From a virus, in IMG/VR virus record IMGVR_UViG_3300013130_001214, positions 1 to 41,212 of that record: 41,212 nt of DNA; one strand, written 5' to 3'. Below are positions 7,782 through 16,371 of this stretch, in pieces. The notes beneath the pieces were generated by a model. That model did no database searches and was not told where the DNA came from. It saw nothing but the letters and a program-made list of their open reading frames with translations. The translations under genes and the position numbers were made by a program. How positions within the stretch are numbered: the first letter of the stretch is position 1; every line of letters starts with the position of its first letter.

Positions 7782-10130
7782 GTGATTCACTGTATAGTAG
7801 GAGCATCATACGTTAGGGATAATGGTCCCCAAGTAGTATTGATGCTGAGATCTGAGTCTGGGGAAAGAACCCAGCTTAGGTTTCCATATTCCCCATACTT
7901 TTTTATTAATCAGAATGATTTTAAATTATTCAAAGTTGTTGCTCCAAGTGCTGGTCTAGAGAAGTTTAAGTATCAATCTGGATTCAAAGGCGTTGATGGA
8001 GCAAAATTATTGAAGGTTATTGTTCCTGACCCCTATAATATTGGGTTGATAAATAAGGCTGTAGTTGGAACAAATATTAAATTATATGAATCTAACATTC
8101 CTTTTCACTATAGGTTTATGATAGATAAAGGGTATAAAACTGGGATAGATGAAGGAACAAGGCTTCCAGTTGAATGTGAATCTAGACATAGGATAGTATA
8201 TATTGATATAGAAATGTTGGCCGATAAAGCTCCAAAGGAACCTTTGTATCCTATAGTTGTAGTTGGAATATATGATCAATATACTAAAACATACCACTCG
8301 ATCTTTATTGGAAATGATTTCCCAATAGATTTAGATGTACTTAAAACTGAACCAAAAACAGTTGTTAAGTATCCATGCAGAACTGAAGAGGAACTATTTT
8401 CTATATTCTCACAATTATGGTCTAAACTTGAGCCAGATGTGGTTGTTTCATTCTCTCCATTTGACATGGAAAATATAGTTAAGAGAATGAATATTCTTGG
8501 AATTGACAATTCATTTCTGTCTCCAATATTCAATGTTGTTAATGTAGGAAGATTACACATACATTGCGTGGAGATAGTTGATTATGCAGAGTTATATCGT
8601 AAAGTATTTGGTGAACCAGTGTGGAATACTCTTGATTATATATCCAATAAAGAGATTGGGTATGGTAAATTGCCCATGCCTTCGGTTGTGGAAGGATGGA
8701 AGAGTGATTATAGGAGTGTTGTAGAATATAATCTTAGGGACGTAGAGTTGCTTAAGGATTTAGAAGATAAACTTGGTATGATAAAGGATTATCTATTGTT
8801 TATATGGAAGAACACTGGACTATCATTTTCGGATTGTCTTATACCCAATAGGATAGGTGATATACTGCATCTTAGGCACTCAGCTGGGAAAGAAATATTT
8901 TTATCTGTTTCAGATATTACTGGCAAGAAGTATACTGGTGCTCTTGTTCTATGTGATAAACCAGGACTATATGATTATCTTCTTGTTCTTGACTGGAATG
9001 AATTGTATCCAAGTATAATGGATACTTTCCATATATCATATGACTCGTTCAATCCTCTTGGAGACATTAGCATTATGGAAGGAGTAGGATTTAGTTCTAC
9101 GTCTCCAGGAGCAACTAATGAAATAATGGTTCCTTTACGTAAATATAGACAAGAAGTTAAGTCAATGGCAAAATCAGCTAAATCAGAAGATAAGCACAAA
9201 TATAAGATGCTTAATGCAGCAATTAAAGTAATCATTAATGGATTATATGGGTTATATGGTCAGAAGACAAAGAATTTTACATCGAGGTTCTATGATCCAC
9301 GTATAGCTGGCGCAATAACTTTCATTGGAAGAGATATTTTGATTCATGCTAGTCAAATACTTAAGAGCATAAATTATAGTTTAGTGTATGCTGATACCGA
9401 TTCATTATTTATACAACTTAAAGGTGCAGTTGATGAAGTTGAATATTTAAAGAATACTATACAGTCAGAGATTGCAAATTACATCAAAGAAAAATATAAG
9501 GTAGATGCAAGATTTAGGCTTGACATGGAATATATCTTTAGCAGAGTACTAATCTTAGCTAAGAAAAGGTATCATGGAATAACAACTACTGGAGACAAAG
9601 TGATCAAGGGATTAAATATTATCAGGAAGGATGTTGCATTAATAACGGTTGAGCAACAAGAGAAAGTGGGAGATATGAGATTGTCTGGAGTCCCGGTCAC
9701 ACAGATACATAGGCATATACTCAACTTGTACAACAAAGTTTCTGCTGGGAAGGTTCCATTGAAAGATATAGCTGTAATGGGAAGATGCTCAAAGTCTGAA
9801 TATGCTATGTTAACTAGAAATCAGAAGGCTGTGGAGTATGCTAATTATAGAGGGCTTGATATAGCTACTGGAGAAAGATTCTTCTGGGTTTACATTAAGG
9901 CTCTTGAGCATTTTGTTGTCCCAAAAGCAAAATCCAAAGAACGTAAGATAATAGATGCTGATGTAATAGCGTTTAAGGATCCAGATAAATTTCCAGATGG
10001 TCTACAAATAGACTATAAAAGAATGGCCGACTATACCATTAAGAGTCCACTTATGCCATACATTGGATCTGAGGAATGTATAAATGACCATCGTATATCT
10101 GAGTACTTTAACATAAAGAATTGTACATAA
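7782..10130 (+). CDS. polB: Family B DNA polymerase with 3'-5' exonuclease
   Basis: This 782-residue protein has all main family B motifs in order: Exo I YIDIE (D142, E144), Exo II SFSPFDMENI, Exo III YNLRDVELL, PolII/A DWNELYPSIM (about residue 404), PolI/B KVIINGLYGLYG and PolIII/C YADTDSLF (about 535). The exonuclease and polymerase sites look intact, so it should be the replicative polymerase of the virus. The length is typical for archaeal PolB. The start is GTG 7782, one base after the ParB stop and with no convincing Shine-Dalgarno. Unlike its neighbours it carries no intein, although PolB is a favourite intein host in archaea. Confidence 0.95.
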   Translation: MIHCIVGASYVRDNGPQVVLMLRSESGERTQLRFPYSPYFFINQNDFKLFKVVAPSAGLEKFKYQSGFKGVDGAKLLKVIVPDPYNIGLINKAVVGTNIKLYESNIPFHYRFMIDKGYKTGIDEGTRLPVECESRHRIVYIDIEMLADKAPKEPLYPIVVVGIYDQYTKTYHSIFIGNDFPIDLDVLKTEPKTVVKYPCRTEEELFSIFSQLWSKLEPDVVVSFSPFDMENIVKRMNILGIDNSFLSPIFNVVNVGRLHIHCVEIVDYAELYRKVFGEPVWNTLDYISNKEIGYGKLPMPSVVEGWKSDYRSVVEYNLRDVELLKDLEDKLGMIKDYLLFIWKNTGLSFSDCLIPNRIGDILHLRHSAGKEIFLSVSDITGKKYTGALVLCDKPGLYDYLLVLDWNELYPSIMDTFHISYDSFNPLGDISIMEGVGFSSTSPGATNEIMVPLRKYRQEVKSMAKSAKSEDKHKYKMLNAAIKVIINGLYGLYGQKTKNFTSRFYDPRIAGAITFIGRDILIHASQILKSINYSLVYADTDSLFIQLKGAVDEVEYLKNTIQSEIANYIKEKYKVDARFRLDMEYIFSRVLILAKKRYHGITTTGDKVIKGLNIIRKDVALITVEQQEKVGDMRLSGVPVTQIHRHILNLYNKVSAGKVPLKDIAVMGRCSKSEYAMLTRNQKAVEYANYRGLDIATGERFFWVYIKALEHFVVPKAKSKERKIIDADVIAFKDPDKFPDGLQIDYKRMADYTIKSPLMPYIGSEECINDHRISEYFNIKNCT

Positions 10131-10131
10131 G

Positions 10132-10141
10132 CCTTAAATTA
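10132..10141 (+). promoter_or_regulatory. Putative TATA box after PolB
   Basis: CCTTAAATTA lies just after the polB stop and 31-40 bases before ATG 10172, the same spacing as the GTTTAAATA boxes. The match to the TATA consensus is weaker than at 5718 or 15959. Confidence 0.3.
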
Positions 10142-10171
10142 TTCGTTGTATTTTATTGGAATGTTGATGTT

Positions 10172-10312
10172 ATGCAATCTAAGAATAGAGCAAGAAGTAT
10201 AGAGAAAGTTGAGGATGGTAAAACATCTAACATGTTAGATTGCATAATAAAAAAGATTGATAGCATGGAAGAGAAGATTAACAAAACTATATTAATACAC
10301 AATTCCAAATAG
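10172..10312 (+). CDS. Small charged protein, 46 aa
   Basis: The frame is open from 10121, but I start it at ATG 10172 because the upstream part overlaps polB and encodes an unlikely hydrophobic stretch, while a TATA-like box lies 31-40 bases before this ATG. The product is basic at the N-terminus (MQSKNRARSIEKVEDGK) and then helical with heptad-like Ile/Met spacing (CIIKKIDSMEEKINKTI), suggesting a short coiled coil. Unknown function. Confidence 0.45.
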   Translation: MQSKNRARSIEKVEDGKTSNMLDCIIKKIDSMEEKINKTILIHNSK

Positions 10313-10330
10313 ATTATTGGTGAATTATAA

Positions 10331-10726
10331 ATGAAATATGAATCCAATAATTCTAGGGAAGATCGCAGAGAAGATATTAATAGAATAATTGTCATAGCTG
10401 AGAGGTTAGCAAAGTTAGATGCAAAGTTTGATTCTTTCATAGCCGAATTTCTTAGAAATAGAGAGTTATCAGAACGGGAGATTAAAGATATAATTAACAG
10501 ACTTACATTACTTGAGAAAGAAGGAGCTAAAGTTATGAGGGATGGACTTGCATCTCAGCATACGGCTATGGTCAAACTGGAAGCTGCATTACATGAAACG
10601 GAGAAATGTAGTGAGAAATTAGAAGACAAATATATACGTCTTAAATGGATAATTGGAAGTATAACAGCGTTGGTTGTTCCACTTATTACTGCAATAGTAA
10701 CATATATTATAATTAGGACATTGTGA
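10331..10726 (+). CDS. Coiled-coil protein with C-terminal membrane anchor (holin/XhlA-like?)
   Basis: GGTGA precedes ATG 10331. The 131 residues form a long charged coiled coil (roughly residues 15-105, ending KLEDKYIRLK) and one C-terminal transmembrane helix (WIIGSITALVVPLITAIVTY). This layout, coiled coil then single TM with a very short tail, resembles phage XhlA/holin-associated proteins and membrane-anchored virion proteins. A lysis role is only a guess, since no lytic enzyme is recognised beside it. Confidence 0.55.
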   Translation: MKYESNNSREDRREDINRIIVIAERLAKLDAKFDSFIAEFLRNRELSEREIKDIINRLTLLEKEGAKVMRDGLASQHTAMVKLEAALHETEKCSEKLEDKYIRLKWIIGSITALVVPLITAIVTYIIIRTL

Positions 10727-10747
10727 TTATAGTAATATGGTGATATA

Positions 10748-11839
10748 ATGTATGATGAAATAGTTAAGGAATTAGTTGAGAAGAAATGGTCCGCTATATC
10801 CAAAAAACCAAATGTAATAGGGTATTCGGGCAAGTTACAGTTAAGAGAGACTAATGGTAAACTTATTCCAAACACTAGAGTGTTCAGAGTGTATGTAGTA
10901 AGGAAGTTGCCCGAGTCATGTTTGAAGGAGTCATCTATAATTCCAAGATGTTTATCATTGTCTAATAAACAAATAGAGACAGATGTTGTTAAAATAGGCA
11001 AGCTTACTGCTCCTCCAAGTCCATATAATCTAAGTAAATCTAAGCTTAAGAAATTAGATGTAGATAAGACAGCAAAGATTAGACCAGTGCCATTAGGAGT
11101 ATCAATTGGCAATTGGAGCATTACGGCAGGATCTTTAGGTATGTTGTATAAAGTTAAAGAAGATAATAAATTAGGCATAACTCCTGGAATAAATGTTGCT
11201 GGTACAAATGCACATGTGGCTTCTGATGGACCAGAGAAGAAACCAGAAGAAGTTATAGAGAAGAGGGTATTGCAACCAGGTAGCTACCATGGAGGTAAGA
11301 CTGAGAGCAATATAGTTGGAACATATGTTTGGCATCAAAGAATATTTCCTGATGGCATTCCATCTGAATGTACAATAACAAAGTTGGTTGCTAAAATATA
11401 TAATAAACTATCTAAACAGGCTGGTAGACATGCTAGACTATCTCCTGTGTCAGTTGGAGAAAATAACATAGACTTTGCGGTTTATTTGCCTAGCACTGAA
11501 CATATTAAGAAGGTTGCTGATAATTGCCTAGATGAGGAACCATTTATTGGTCACTTGTTTGCTGGAAGCGAAGCTTATGGAATAATATGTAAAGTTAAGT
11601 ATATTATAGATTTAGGACTTGAGCCTCTTGTTCCAATTGCAGAAGTTAAGGTTGGAGATACTGTTAGAGGATGTAGTTTTTGGTGTCATTATACCACTAC
11701 GGTGTTTGATGACTCTGGAGTTATAACTGTTTCATATGGAGATTGGAATGCTACTTTTACTGATGTAATAATAGTTAGTAATGATGGATCAATACGTGGA
11801 GGATGTTCAGGATCAGGATATAGGAAGTTGAATGTTTAA
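10748..11839 (+). CDS. Trypsin-like serine protease, apparently truncated after the active-site Ser
   Basis: The 363-residue product shows a chymotrypsin-fold triad: His156 in GTNAHVAS, Asp242 in NNIDFAVYLP and Ser354 in GGCSGSG. The stretch before the serine (VFDDSGVITVSYGDWNATF) matches the strands preceding GDSGS in archaeal and bacterial trypsin-like proteases. The usual Asp before the Ser is Cys here. The protein ends nine residues after Ser354, while relatives continue for about 40 residues with strands that complete the barrel and S1 pocket. A homing endonuclease gene begins at the stop. Lying near the portal, it may be a virion-maturation protease or its remnant. GGTGAT precedes ATG 10748. 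Confidence 0.75.
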   Translation: MYDEIVKELVEKKWSAISKKPNVIGYSGKLQLRETNGKLIPNTRVFRVYVVRKLPESCLKESSIIPRCLSLSNKQIETDVVKIGKLTAPPSPYNLSKSKLKKLDVDKTAKIRPVPLGVSIGNWSITAGSLGMLYKVKEDNKLGITPGINVAGTNAHVASDGPEKKPEEVIEKRVLQPGSYHGGKTESNIVGTYVWHQRIFPDGIPSECTITKLVAKIYNKLSKQAGRHARLSPVSVGENNIDFAVYLPSTEHIKKVADNCLDEEPFIGHLFAGSEAYGIICKVKYIIDLGLEPLVPIAEVKVGDTVRGCSFWCHYTTTVFDDSGVITVSYGDWNATFTDVIIVSNDGSIRGGCSGSGYRKLNV

Positions 11840-12471
11840 TGAAAGAAAGAGATAGTTTAGGACGTTTTGTAAAAGGACATAATGGAATTAGGAACTCTGG
11901 AAATTTTAAAATAGGACATGTTGCGTGGAATAAAAATAAGAATGGAATTCATTTATCTCAAATATCTGAATTTAAAAAAGGAAACATTCCTTGGAACAAA
12001 GGAATTCCATGGTCTAAAGTTATTAAACTACATAAAAAAATTGGAGCAAGTAAGGGAGAGCATAGGTCTCCTGAAACAGAAATAAAGAAAGGGCAACATC
12101 TATTCTTTAGAACAGAATTTAAATCAGAAATTGAAAAAGAAAAATGGAAAGATCTAAATTATAAAATTAATACTCTTAAGAAACTTGCTAAATTTAGATG
12201 TATTAGACCAACAAATCCAGAAAAGAAATTTATGAAATTTTGTAAAGATAATAATATAAATTTTAAATATGTTGGAGATGGCTCATTCTATATTGGATAT
12301 TATAATCCAGATTTTATTGATGAAGAAAATAAAATAGTAGTTGAAGTTTTTGGAGATTATTGGCACAATTTACCAAAGGTCAAGGAGCTAGATAATTTAA
12401 AGATTAAAGAATATAGAGATCGTGGATGGATTTCAGTTATAATATGGGAACATGAATTGGAGATTAATTAA
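11839..12471 (+). CDS. Homing endonuclease, NUMOD3 repeats plus Vsr-like nuclease domain
   Basis: The 210-residue protein opens with NUMOD3-type DNA-binding repeats (GRFVKGHNGIRNSG, KIGHVAWNKNKNG, FKKGNIPWNKGIPWSK), found in phage homing endonucleases. The C-terminal half (from about residue 126, NPEKKFMKFCKDNN) is a Vsr-like nuclease: YNPDFI, VVEVFGDYWH and a late VIIWEHELE, as in the I-Bth0305I/EDxHD type that shares the very-short-patch-repair fold. It should cut a specific DNA site to copy itself. Its ATG overlaps the protease stop (TAATG), so it sits exactly where the protease is cut short. By eye it is richer in A/T than its neighbours, as expected of an invader. Confidence 0.85.
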   Translation: MKERDSLGRFVKGHNGIRNSGNFKIGHVAWNKNKNGIHLSQISEFKKGNIPWNKGIPWSKVIKLHKKIGASKGEHRSPETEIKKGQHLFFRTEFKSEIEKEKWKDLNYKINTLKKLAKFRCIRPTNPEKKFMKFCKDNNINFKYVGDGSFYIGYYNPDFIDEENKIVVEVFGDYWHNLPKVKELDNLKIKEYRDRGWISVIIWEHELEIN

Positions 12472-12822
12472 ATGAAGTATACTAATATCCCAAGTGAACC
12501 AGAAAGAATATTCATGGCAATTATAGAGAAGTATAGTATTCCACTTGAATATACTGGTAATGGAAAGTATATTATACATGGGTTCTGCCCCGATTTTATG
12601 AATATTAAACGGAAGAAGATAGTGGAGATATTCGGTAATTATTATCACTTTAAGAAGAGAGTGGCTAATAGGGATAAGATAAGATTGAAGACATATGAGG
12701 CTAATGGATATGATTGTATAGTGATATGGGCATCTGAACTTAAGAATATTAATTTAGTATTAACAAAGTTATCTATATTGTTTCCAGGGGAATATAAGAA
12801 ATGGAAAATAAAAGAGGATTAG
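12472..12822 (+). CDS. Second Vsr-like endonuclease, lacking NUMOD3 repeats
   Basis: It begins immediately after the stop of the previous endonuclease and is a diverged copy of its nuclease half: SEPERIFMAIIEKYSIPLEY, GFCPDFMN, KIVEIFGNYYH and CIVIWASEL align with NPEKKFMKF, YYNPDF, IVVEVFGDYWH and SVIIWEHEL. At 116 residues it contains only the nuclease fold and no visible DNA-recognition repeats. It may be a degenerate homing enzyme, a partner of the first, or a captured repair-type nicking nuclease. The catalytic Asp (CPDF) and His (NYYH) are kept. The 3' end overlaps the membrane protein gene by 22 bases. Confidence 0.75.
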   Translation: MKYTNIPSEPERIFMAIIEKYSIPLEYTGNGKYIIHGFCPDFMNIKRKKIVEIFGNYYHFKKRVANRDKIRLKTYEANGYDCIVIWASELKNINLVLTKLSILFPGEYKKWKIKED

Positions 12823-13265
12823 ACTGGACATATTTCTTCATATTGCTTTTCACTATTTTCTTTCAGAGACTAGATACCTTAGTGTGTCCAGCAATTGATT
12901 ATTCATGGGGACTACTAACTTCATATTGGGTGTTTGCTTCAGCATTGTTTGTGTTATTTGGGTTGTCATTATATGCTGTGTGCAAGATAATCGGTAACTC
13001 TAAACAGGGAGTATGGTACTTTATACTTACTAATGCTATGTGGTTTGGAGGATTCGTTGATTTATTCTATATGTTACAGATACCTATTCCAGACTTCTGG
13101 ATTAATCCAAAGTTTGTATGGTATTGGAACATGTATTATCAGGTAACTGGATATCCTTGGACAATTAAGGAGCAATTAGTGCTATGGGTTATTGTTATAA
13201 TATCATTAGCTATAACATATAAATACCTAAGAAAACGATACAATATCTATGGATTGGTGAAGTAG
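12801..13265 (+). CDS. Integral membrane protein, four TM helices
   Basis: The 154-residue product has four hydrophobic spans: about residues 10-22 (YFFILLFTIFF), 40-62 (VFASALFVLFGLSLYAVC), 73-92 (YFILTNAMWFGGFVDLFYM) and 125-142 (LVLWVIVIISLAITY), with a short basic C-terminus (YLRKRY). It is rich in Trp and Tyr. There are no enzyme motifs. The position between endonucleases and portal is compatible with a holin-like or virion membrane protein, but nothing in the sequence proves this. Confidence 0.7.
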   Translation: MENKRGLDWTYFFILLFTIFFQRLDTLVCPAIDYSWGLLTSYWVFASALFVLFGLSLYAVCKIIGNSKQGVWYFILTNAMWFGGFVDLFYMLQIPIPDFWINPKFVWYWNMYYQVTGYPWTIKEQLVLWVIVIISLAITYKYLRKRYNIYGLVK

Positions 13266-13266
13266 A

Positions 13267-14628
13267 GTGTCATTTCTAAGAAGAAAGAAAGAGAAGTCAG
13301 TTAATTCAGTTCCAGAAACTTCTTGGATAGTAGAGTTGATTGGTGAAAAAGGAATTAGTTCAATTAAGGAAGAACGCACTAAAAGTAAGGAGAAGATTTC
13401 TCAATTCCAGAAGCTATATGCAACTGATGGACTCACATTTGGACTAGTAAATTATCTTGTATCTAAGATAGTTTCTGGAATATTATTTATTGGAGGTACT
13501 GAAACAGTTAAATCCTTAGAAGCATGGGCTGAAGCAATTGGATTCAAAACTATAGCGGAAGATATTGTTAGAGATGTAGTAATAGCTGGCACCGCATGGT
13601 CTGAACCAATATGGTCTGCTATATCTATAGAGGACATTAAGATAATTAATCCAGATACAATGGATTATATTCGTGGCAAAGATGGGAATGCTAAGCTTGA
13701 TGAAGATGGGCATATACTTGGTTATACACAAGAAATTGGTGGAGAGACTAGATACTGGTATAAAGATAGGATAGAAAGTAATGGTAATATTCTATTTACA
13801 TCTAAGACAGAGGATCTTAGAGATAAATTAAAAACTTTTAAGCTTGTGTCATTTGGAGATTCTGAGCTTGGAATAAGTCTCCTTAGAGCTGTGTATAGAA
13901 CTGCTATAATTAGAGCTAATATAGAGGATATGATAGGGGAAAGTGCATTTAGGGGAGGAGGAATAGTGGCATATGTTACTGGACAACCTCCGCCAGAAAC
14001 TACTAAAAAACTTAAGGATGATATGACTAATATCACTTCTAGGAACATATTCATACTTAGGGATTCAATTAAACTTGGCACTGTACCAATCCCAGATCTA
14101 GCCAATTCTCAACAATTAATTTACCTATTGGCAGATCTGGAGACCACTGGAGTTGGAGTGCCATTAGATGCGTTGGTAGCTGGATCTAAATCATATAGGG
14201 GAGACTTAGCTACTAAAATGATTGATATGGAAACTAGGATAGTGTCATATCAAGAAAGGCTTGCTAAACAGTTTAATGAAGCTTTCATATTTCCATTGCT
14301 TAAGTTATGGAAAGTTCCATTAGCATACATGAAATTCTCTTCTCAGGCGCCATCTACACAGCTTAGTAGAGCTAGAGTAATAGCTACATTAGCTAGGAGA
14401 ACATTGATGCAATATGATCCAGAGATGGAGATGCAGCTTAGAAAGGAGCTCGGGTTACCAACTGAACTGTTGGATACTGAATTACAGAAGTGGAAGGCTG
14501 GGTGGAGACCTAATCAAGAAGAAGATGAGGTTGAAGATGAACATGAGTCTAAAGATGTTGATGTATCAGATAAGGTAAATAAAAGTGTACCTAAAAGAAC
14601 AGTTAGTAAACAAGATACTGCGAGGTAA
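13267..14628 (+). CDS. Phage-type portal protein
   Basis: The start is GTG 13267, six bases after GGTGA. The 453-residue protein has the shape of HK97/SPP1-type portals: charged N-terminus, a stretch with NYLVSKIVSGI and an Ala/Trp-rich segment (VVIAGTAWSEPIW), the long central region FGDSELGISLLRAVYRTAII, a later GVPLDALVAGSKSYRGDLATKM stem-like helix, and an acidic disordered tail (EEDEVEDEHES). Portals form the dodecameric DNA channel at the capsid vertex and dock the terminase. Assignment is by overall pattern; no single residue is diagnostic. No terminase or major capsid gene is recognised beside it. Confidence 0.7.
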   Translation: MSFLRRKKEKSVNSVPETSWIVELIGEKGISSIKEERTKSKEKISQFQKLYATDGLTFGLVNYLVSKIVSGILFIGGTETVKSLEAWAEAIGFKTIAEDIVRDVVIAGTAWSEPIWSAISIEDIKIINPDTMDYIRGKDGNAKLDEDGHILGYTQEIGGETRYWYKDRIESNGNILFTSKTEDLRDKLKTFKLVSFGDSELGISLLRAVYRTAIIRANIEDMIGESAFRGGGIVAYVTGQPPPETTKKLKDDMTNITSRNIFILRDSIKLGTVPIPDLANSQQLIYLLADLETTGVGVPLDALVAGSKSYRGDLATKMIDMETRIVSYQERLAKQFNEAFIFPLLKLWKVPLAYMKFSSQAPSTQLSRARVIATLARRTLMQYDPEMEMQLRKELGLPTELLDTELQKWKAGWRPNQEEDEVEDEHESKDVDVSDKVNKSVPKRTVSKQDTAR

Positions 14629-15958
14629 CATTATTGAAGTTCTTCAGAGCATTCCTGGAGACTTCTATGATTGCATAATAACTTCCCCACCCTATTATAG
14701 TCAAAGATTTTATGGGGAAGACAATAATGTAGTATGGGATTCTAAATTAGATTGTGAACATGAATGGATTGAATATAATAGACCTGGGAACACATGGTCA
14801 GTTCCAGGTCCAGGACTATATATTGGCAAAGAAGAATACAATAAGGCATGGGTTAAACCACAGACTCAGAAGATTTGCAGTAAATGCGGGGCATGGTTTG
14901 GTCAATTGGGATTAGAACCTAGTCCAATGTTATATATTGAGCATATGACTGGTATATGCAGAGAACTTAGACGTGTGCTTAAACCCACTGGATTATTCTT
15001 CTTGAATGTTGGAGATACATTTGCTGGGTCAAAGTCTGGATATGGGGAGAAGTTGCCTAATCCGAAGTCTAAACAGTCATTATTTAATGGGCAATACGCT
15101 TCTTCTGTTATGAGACCACCAGCTGATACATGTGTAGGGTCAGAAGAATGGATTAAGCCTAAACAGTTGCTTATGATACCAGCCAGGTTAGCTATATCTT
15201 TACAGGAAGATGGATGGATATTACGTAGAGATGTTATATGGAGGAAGAAGAGTTGTTTGCCTTCTCCAGTTAGAGATAACTTCAATGGGAATCATGAGCA
15301 TATTTTTATGTTTTCTAAAGAAGGAAAATACTTCTTTGACTTAAATAAAGCTAGGAGACCATATGCTAAGAGCACAATTATGAGATTTAACTATAAACAA
15401 AGCTCTTTTGGAGGTCCAGATATGTGTAAAGGAACAGGACCAGAGAAGGCTCCTATTATTTCAGTTTTTGTTAATAAGAACCCTTTAGGTGGAGTTAAGG
15501 GAGATGTTTGGGATATGAATGTGTCACAGTATAAGGGTGCACATTTTGCGTGTTTCTCAGAGGAACTAGTTGAAAATTGTCTTGGTCCAGGATCAGCCAA
15601 GTTAGTATGTAATGAATGTGGAAAACCAAAGATGGAAGTGTTCAAAATGGTAACTAGGAAACTTGAGGAATTGCCAGATGATGAGAAGAAGAAGTGGGAT
15701 AAAGTGCAATGCATGGATTATCCAGATGAGATTAAGAATAGAATGATGGAAAAGATCCTTAGGAAGAAGGTATCTATGGGAGTAGAGCCAATGTGTAAGT
15801 GTAACACTAACTATGTTCCATCTATAATATTGGATCCATTTGCTGGCGCTGGGACATCGCTTATAGTTGCTAAGAGGATGGGTCTTAATTATACTGGGAT
15901 AGAAATAAACAGTAAATATGTTAAGATAATAGAGTCAAGATTGAACAGTATGCTATAA
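14585..15958 (+). CDS. DNA methyltransferase, beta class (N4-cytosine or N6-adenine)
   Basis: The order of motifs is catalytic motif IV TSPPYYSQRFYG at residues about 33-44, then the SAM-binding motif I DPFAGAGTSLIVAKR near residue 417, the beta-class arrangement. A motif around GLFFLNVGDTF and a target region lie between. Two Cys clusters (KICSKCGAW near residue 98; VCNECGKPK with CKCN later) look like zinc-ribbon inserts in the target-recognition part. It probably methylates viral DNA to escape host restriction; no cognate endonuclease is seen. The 457-residue gene starts at GTG 14585 inside the portal gene (44-base overlap). The target sequence cannot be inferred. Confidence 0.88.
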   Translation: MYLKEQLVNKILRGNIIEVLQSIPGDFYDCIITSPPYYSQRFYGEDNNVVWDSKLDCEHEWIEYNRPGNTWSVPGPGLYIGKEEYNKAWVKPQTQKICSKCGAWFGQLGLEPSPMLYIEHMTGICRELRRVLKPTGLFFLNVGDTFAGSKSGYGEKLPNPKSKQSLFNGQYASSVMRPPADTCVGSEEWIKPKQLLMIPARLAISLQEDGWILRRDVIWRKKSCLPSPVRDNFNGNHEHIFMFSKEGKYFFDLNKARRPYAKSTIMRFNYKQSSFGGPDMCKGTGPEKAPIISVFVNKNPLGGVKGDVWDMNVSQYKGAHFACFSEELVENCLGPGSAKLVCNECGKPKMEVFKMVTRKLEELPDDEKKKWDKVQCMDYPDEIKNRMMEKILRKKVSMGVEPMCKCNTNYVPSIILDPFAGAGTSLIVAKRMGLNYTGIEINSKYVKIIESRLNSML

Positions 15959-15967
15959 GTTTAAATA
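15959..15967 (+). promoter_or_regulatory. Putative archaeal TATA box (GTTTAAATA)
   Basis: GTTTAAATA follows the methyltransferase stop directly and precedes GTG 16015 by 48-56 bases. It matches the boxes at 5718 and 39715 base for base. Expected initiation is near 15988-15992. Confidence 0.45.
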
Positions 15968-16014
15968 ATAAATATGAGTAGTATAAGATATGTCTCTAAT
16001 AGAAAATTATATAG

Positions 16015-16371
16015 GTGATATTTTTACCAAGTCTTAATGATTGCATGGAAAAAATTCATACTTTAATTAAAGAGAAGCATCATGAAAGGAGCCTCGGTGA
16101 CAATACACTATTTAAGAAGAATCTATTTGCTATATTGGAGTTGGCTGAGGCAACTGAACTTATTAAGAAGAAGGGTATAAATGGAATGAATGATATGGAA
16201 ATAGCTCATTATGGAGAAGAGCTTATTGATGCAATATTCTATATTCTTGATGCTTATGGCATAGTATATAGGTCTGGTAAACTTAAGATAAGTCCAGATG
16301 AAATGTTTGATTATAAATGGAAGAAGAATATGAACAGGGAGAAGTTTTATGGCAGACCAAAAGAAAAATAA
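16015..16371 (+). CDS. MazG-like nucleotide pyrophosphohydrolase
   Basis: The core LFAILELAEATELIKKK followed by YGEELIDAIFYILDAYG fits the all-alpha NTP pyrophosphohydrolase pattern E-x2-E ... E-x2-D, whose acidic residues bind Mg for hydrolysis of NTPs or dUTP to NMP. The 118-residue size suits the small MazG-like type found in many phages, thought to clean the nucleotide pool or lower ppGpp. The start is GTG 16015, with an in-frame ATG at residue 11; there is no in-frame start further upstream because TAG lies at 16012. The 3' end overlaps the next gene by 23 bases. Confidence 0.7.
   Translation: MIFLPSLNDCMEKIHTLIKEKHHERSLGDNTLFKKNLFAILELAEATELIKKKGINGMNDMEIAHYGEELIDAIFYILDAYGIVYRSGKLKISPDEMFDYKWKKNMNREKFYGRPKEK

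Noticed and set aside
10555-11178. 207-codon open frame on the minus strand
   Set aside because: It lies opposite the coiled-coil and protease genes, has no family motif, and its low-complexity Leu/Ile/Ser makeup is what the reverse complement of A/T-rich coding sequence gives. All other solid genes are on the + strand.
11830-12830. Group I intron carrying the Vsr-like endonuclease inside the protease gene
   Set aside because: No continuation of the protease fold is visible after the endonucleases and I could not identify P7/G-site core elements, so a plain insertion/truncation is preferred.
13722-14105. 127-codon minus-strand frame opposite the portal gene (and a similar one at 14902-15285 opposite the methyltransferase)
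   Set aside because: Shadow frames; no Shine-Dalgarno, no motif, and the opposite strand carries recognisable proteins.
15974-16018. 14-codon frame MSSIRYVSNRKLYR and the 15-codon frame from ATG 15990 before the MazG-like gene
   Set aside because: Too short to support as genes. The first lies largely before the expected transcription start; the second could be a leader but has no conservation evidence here.
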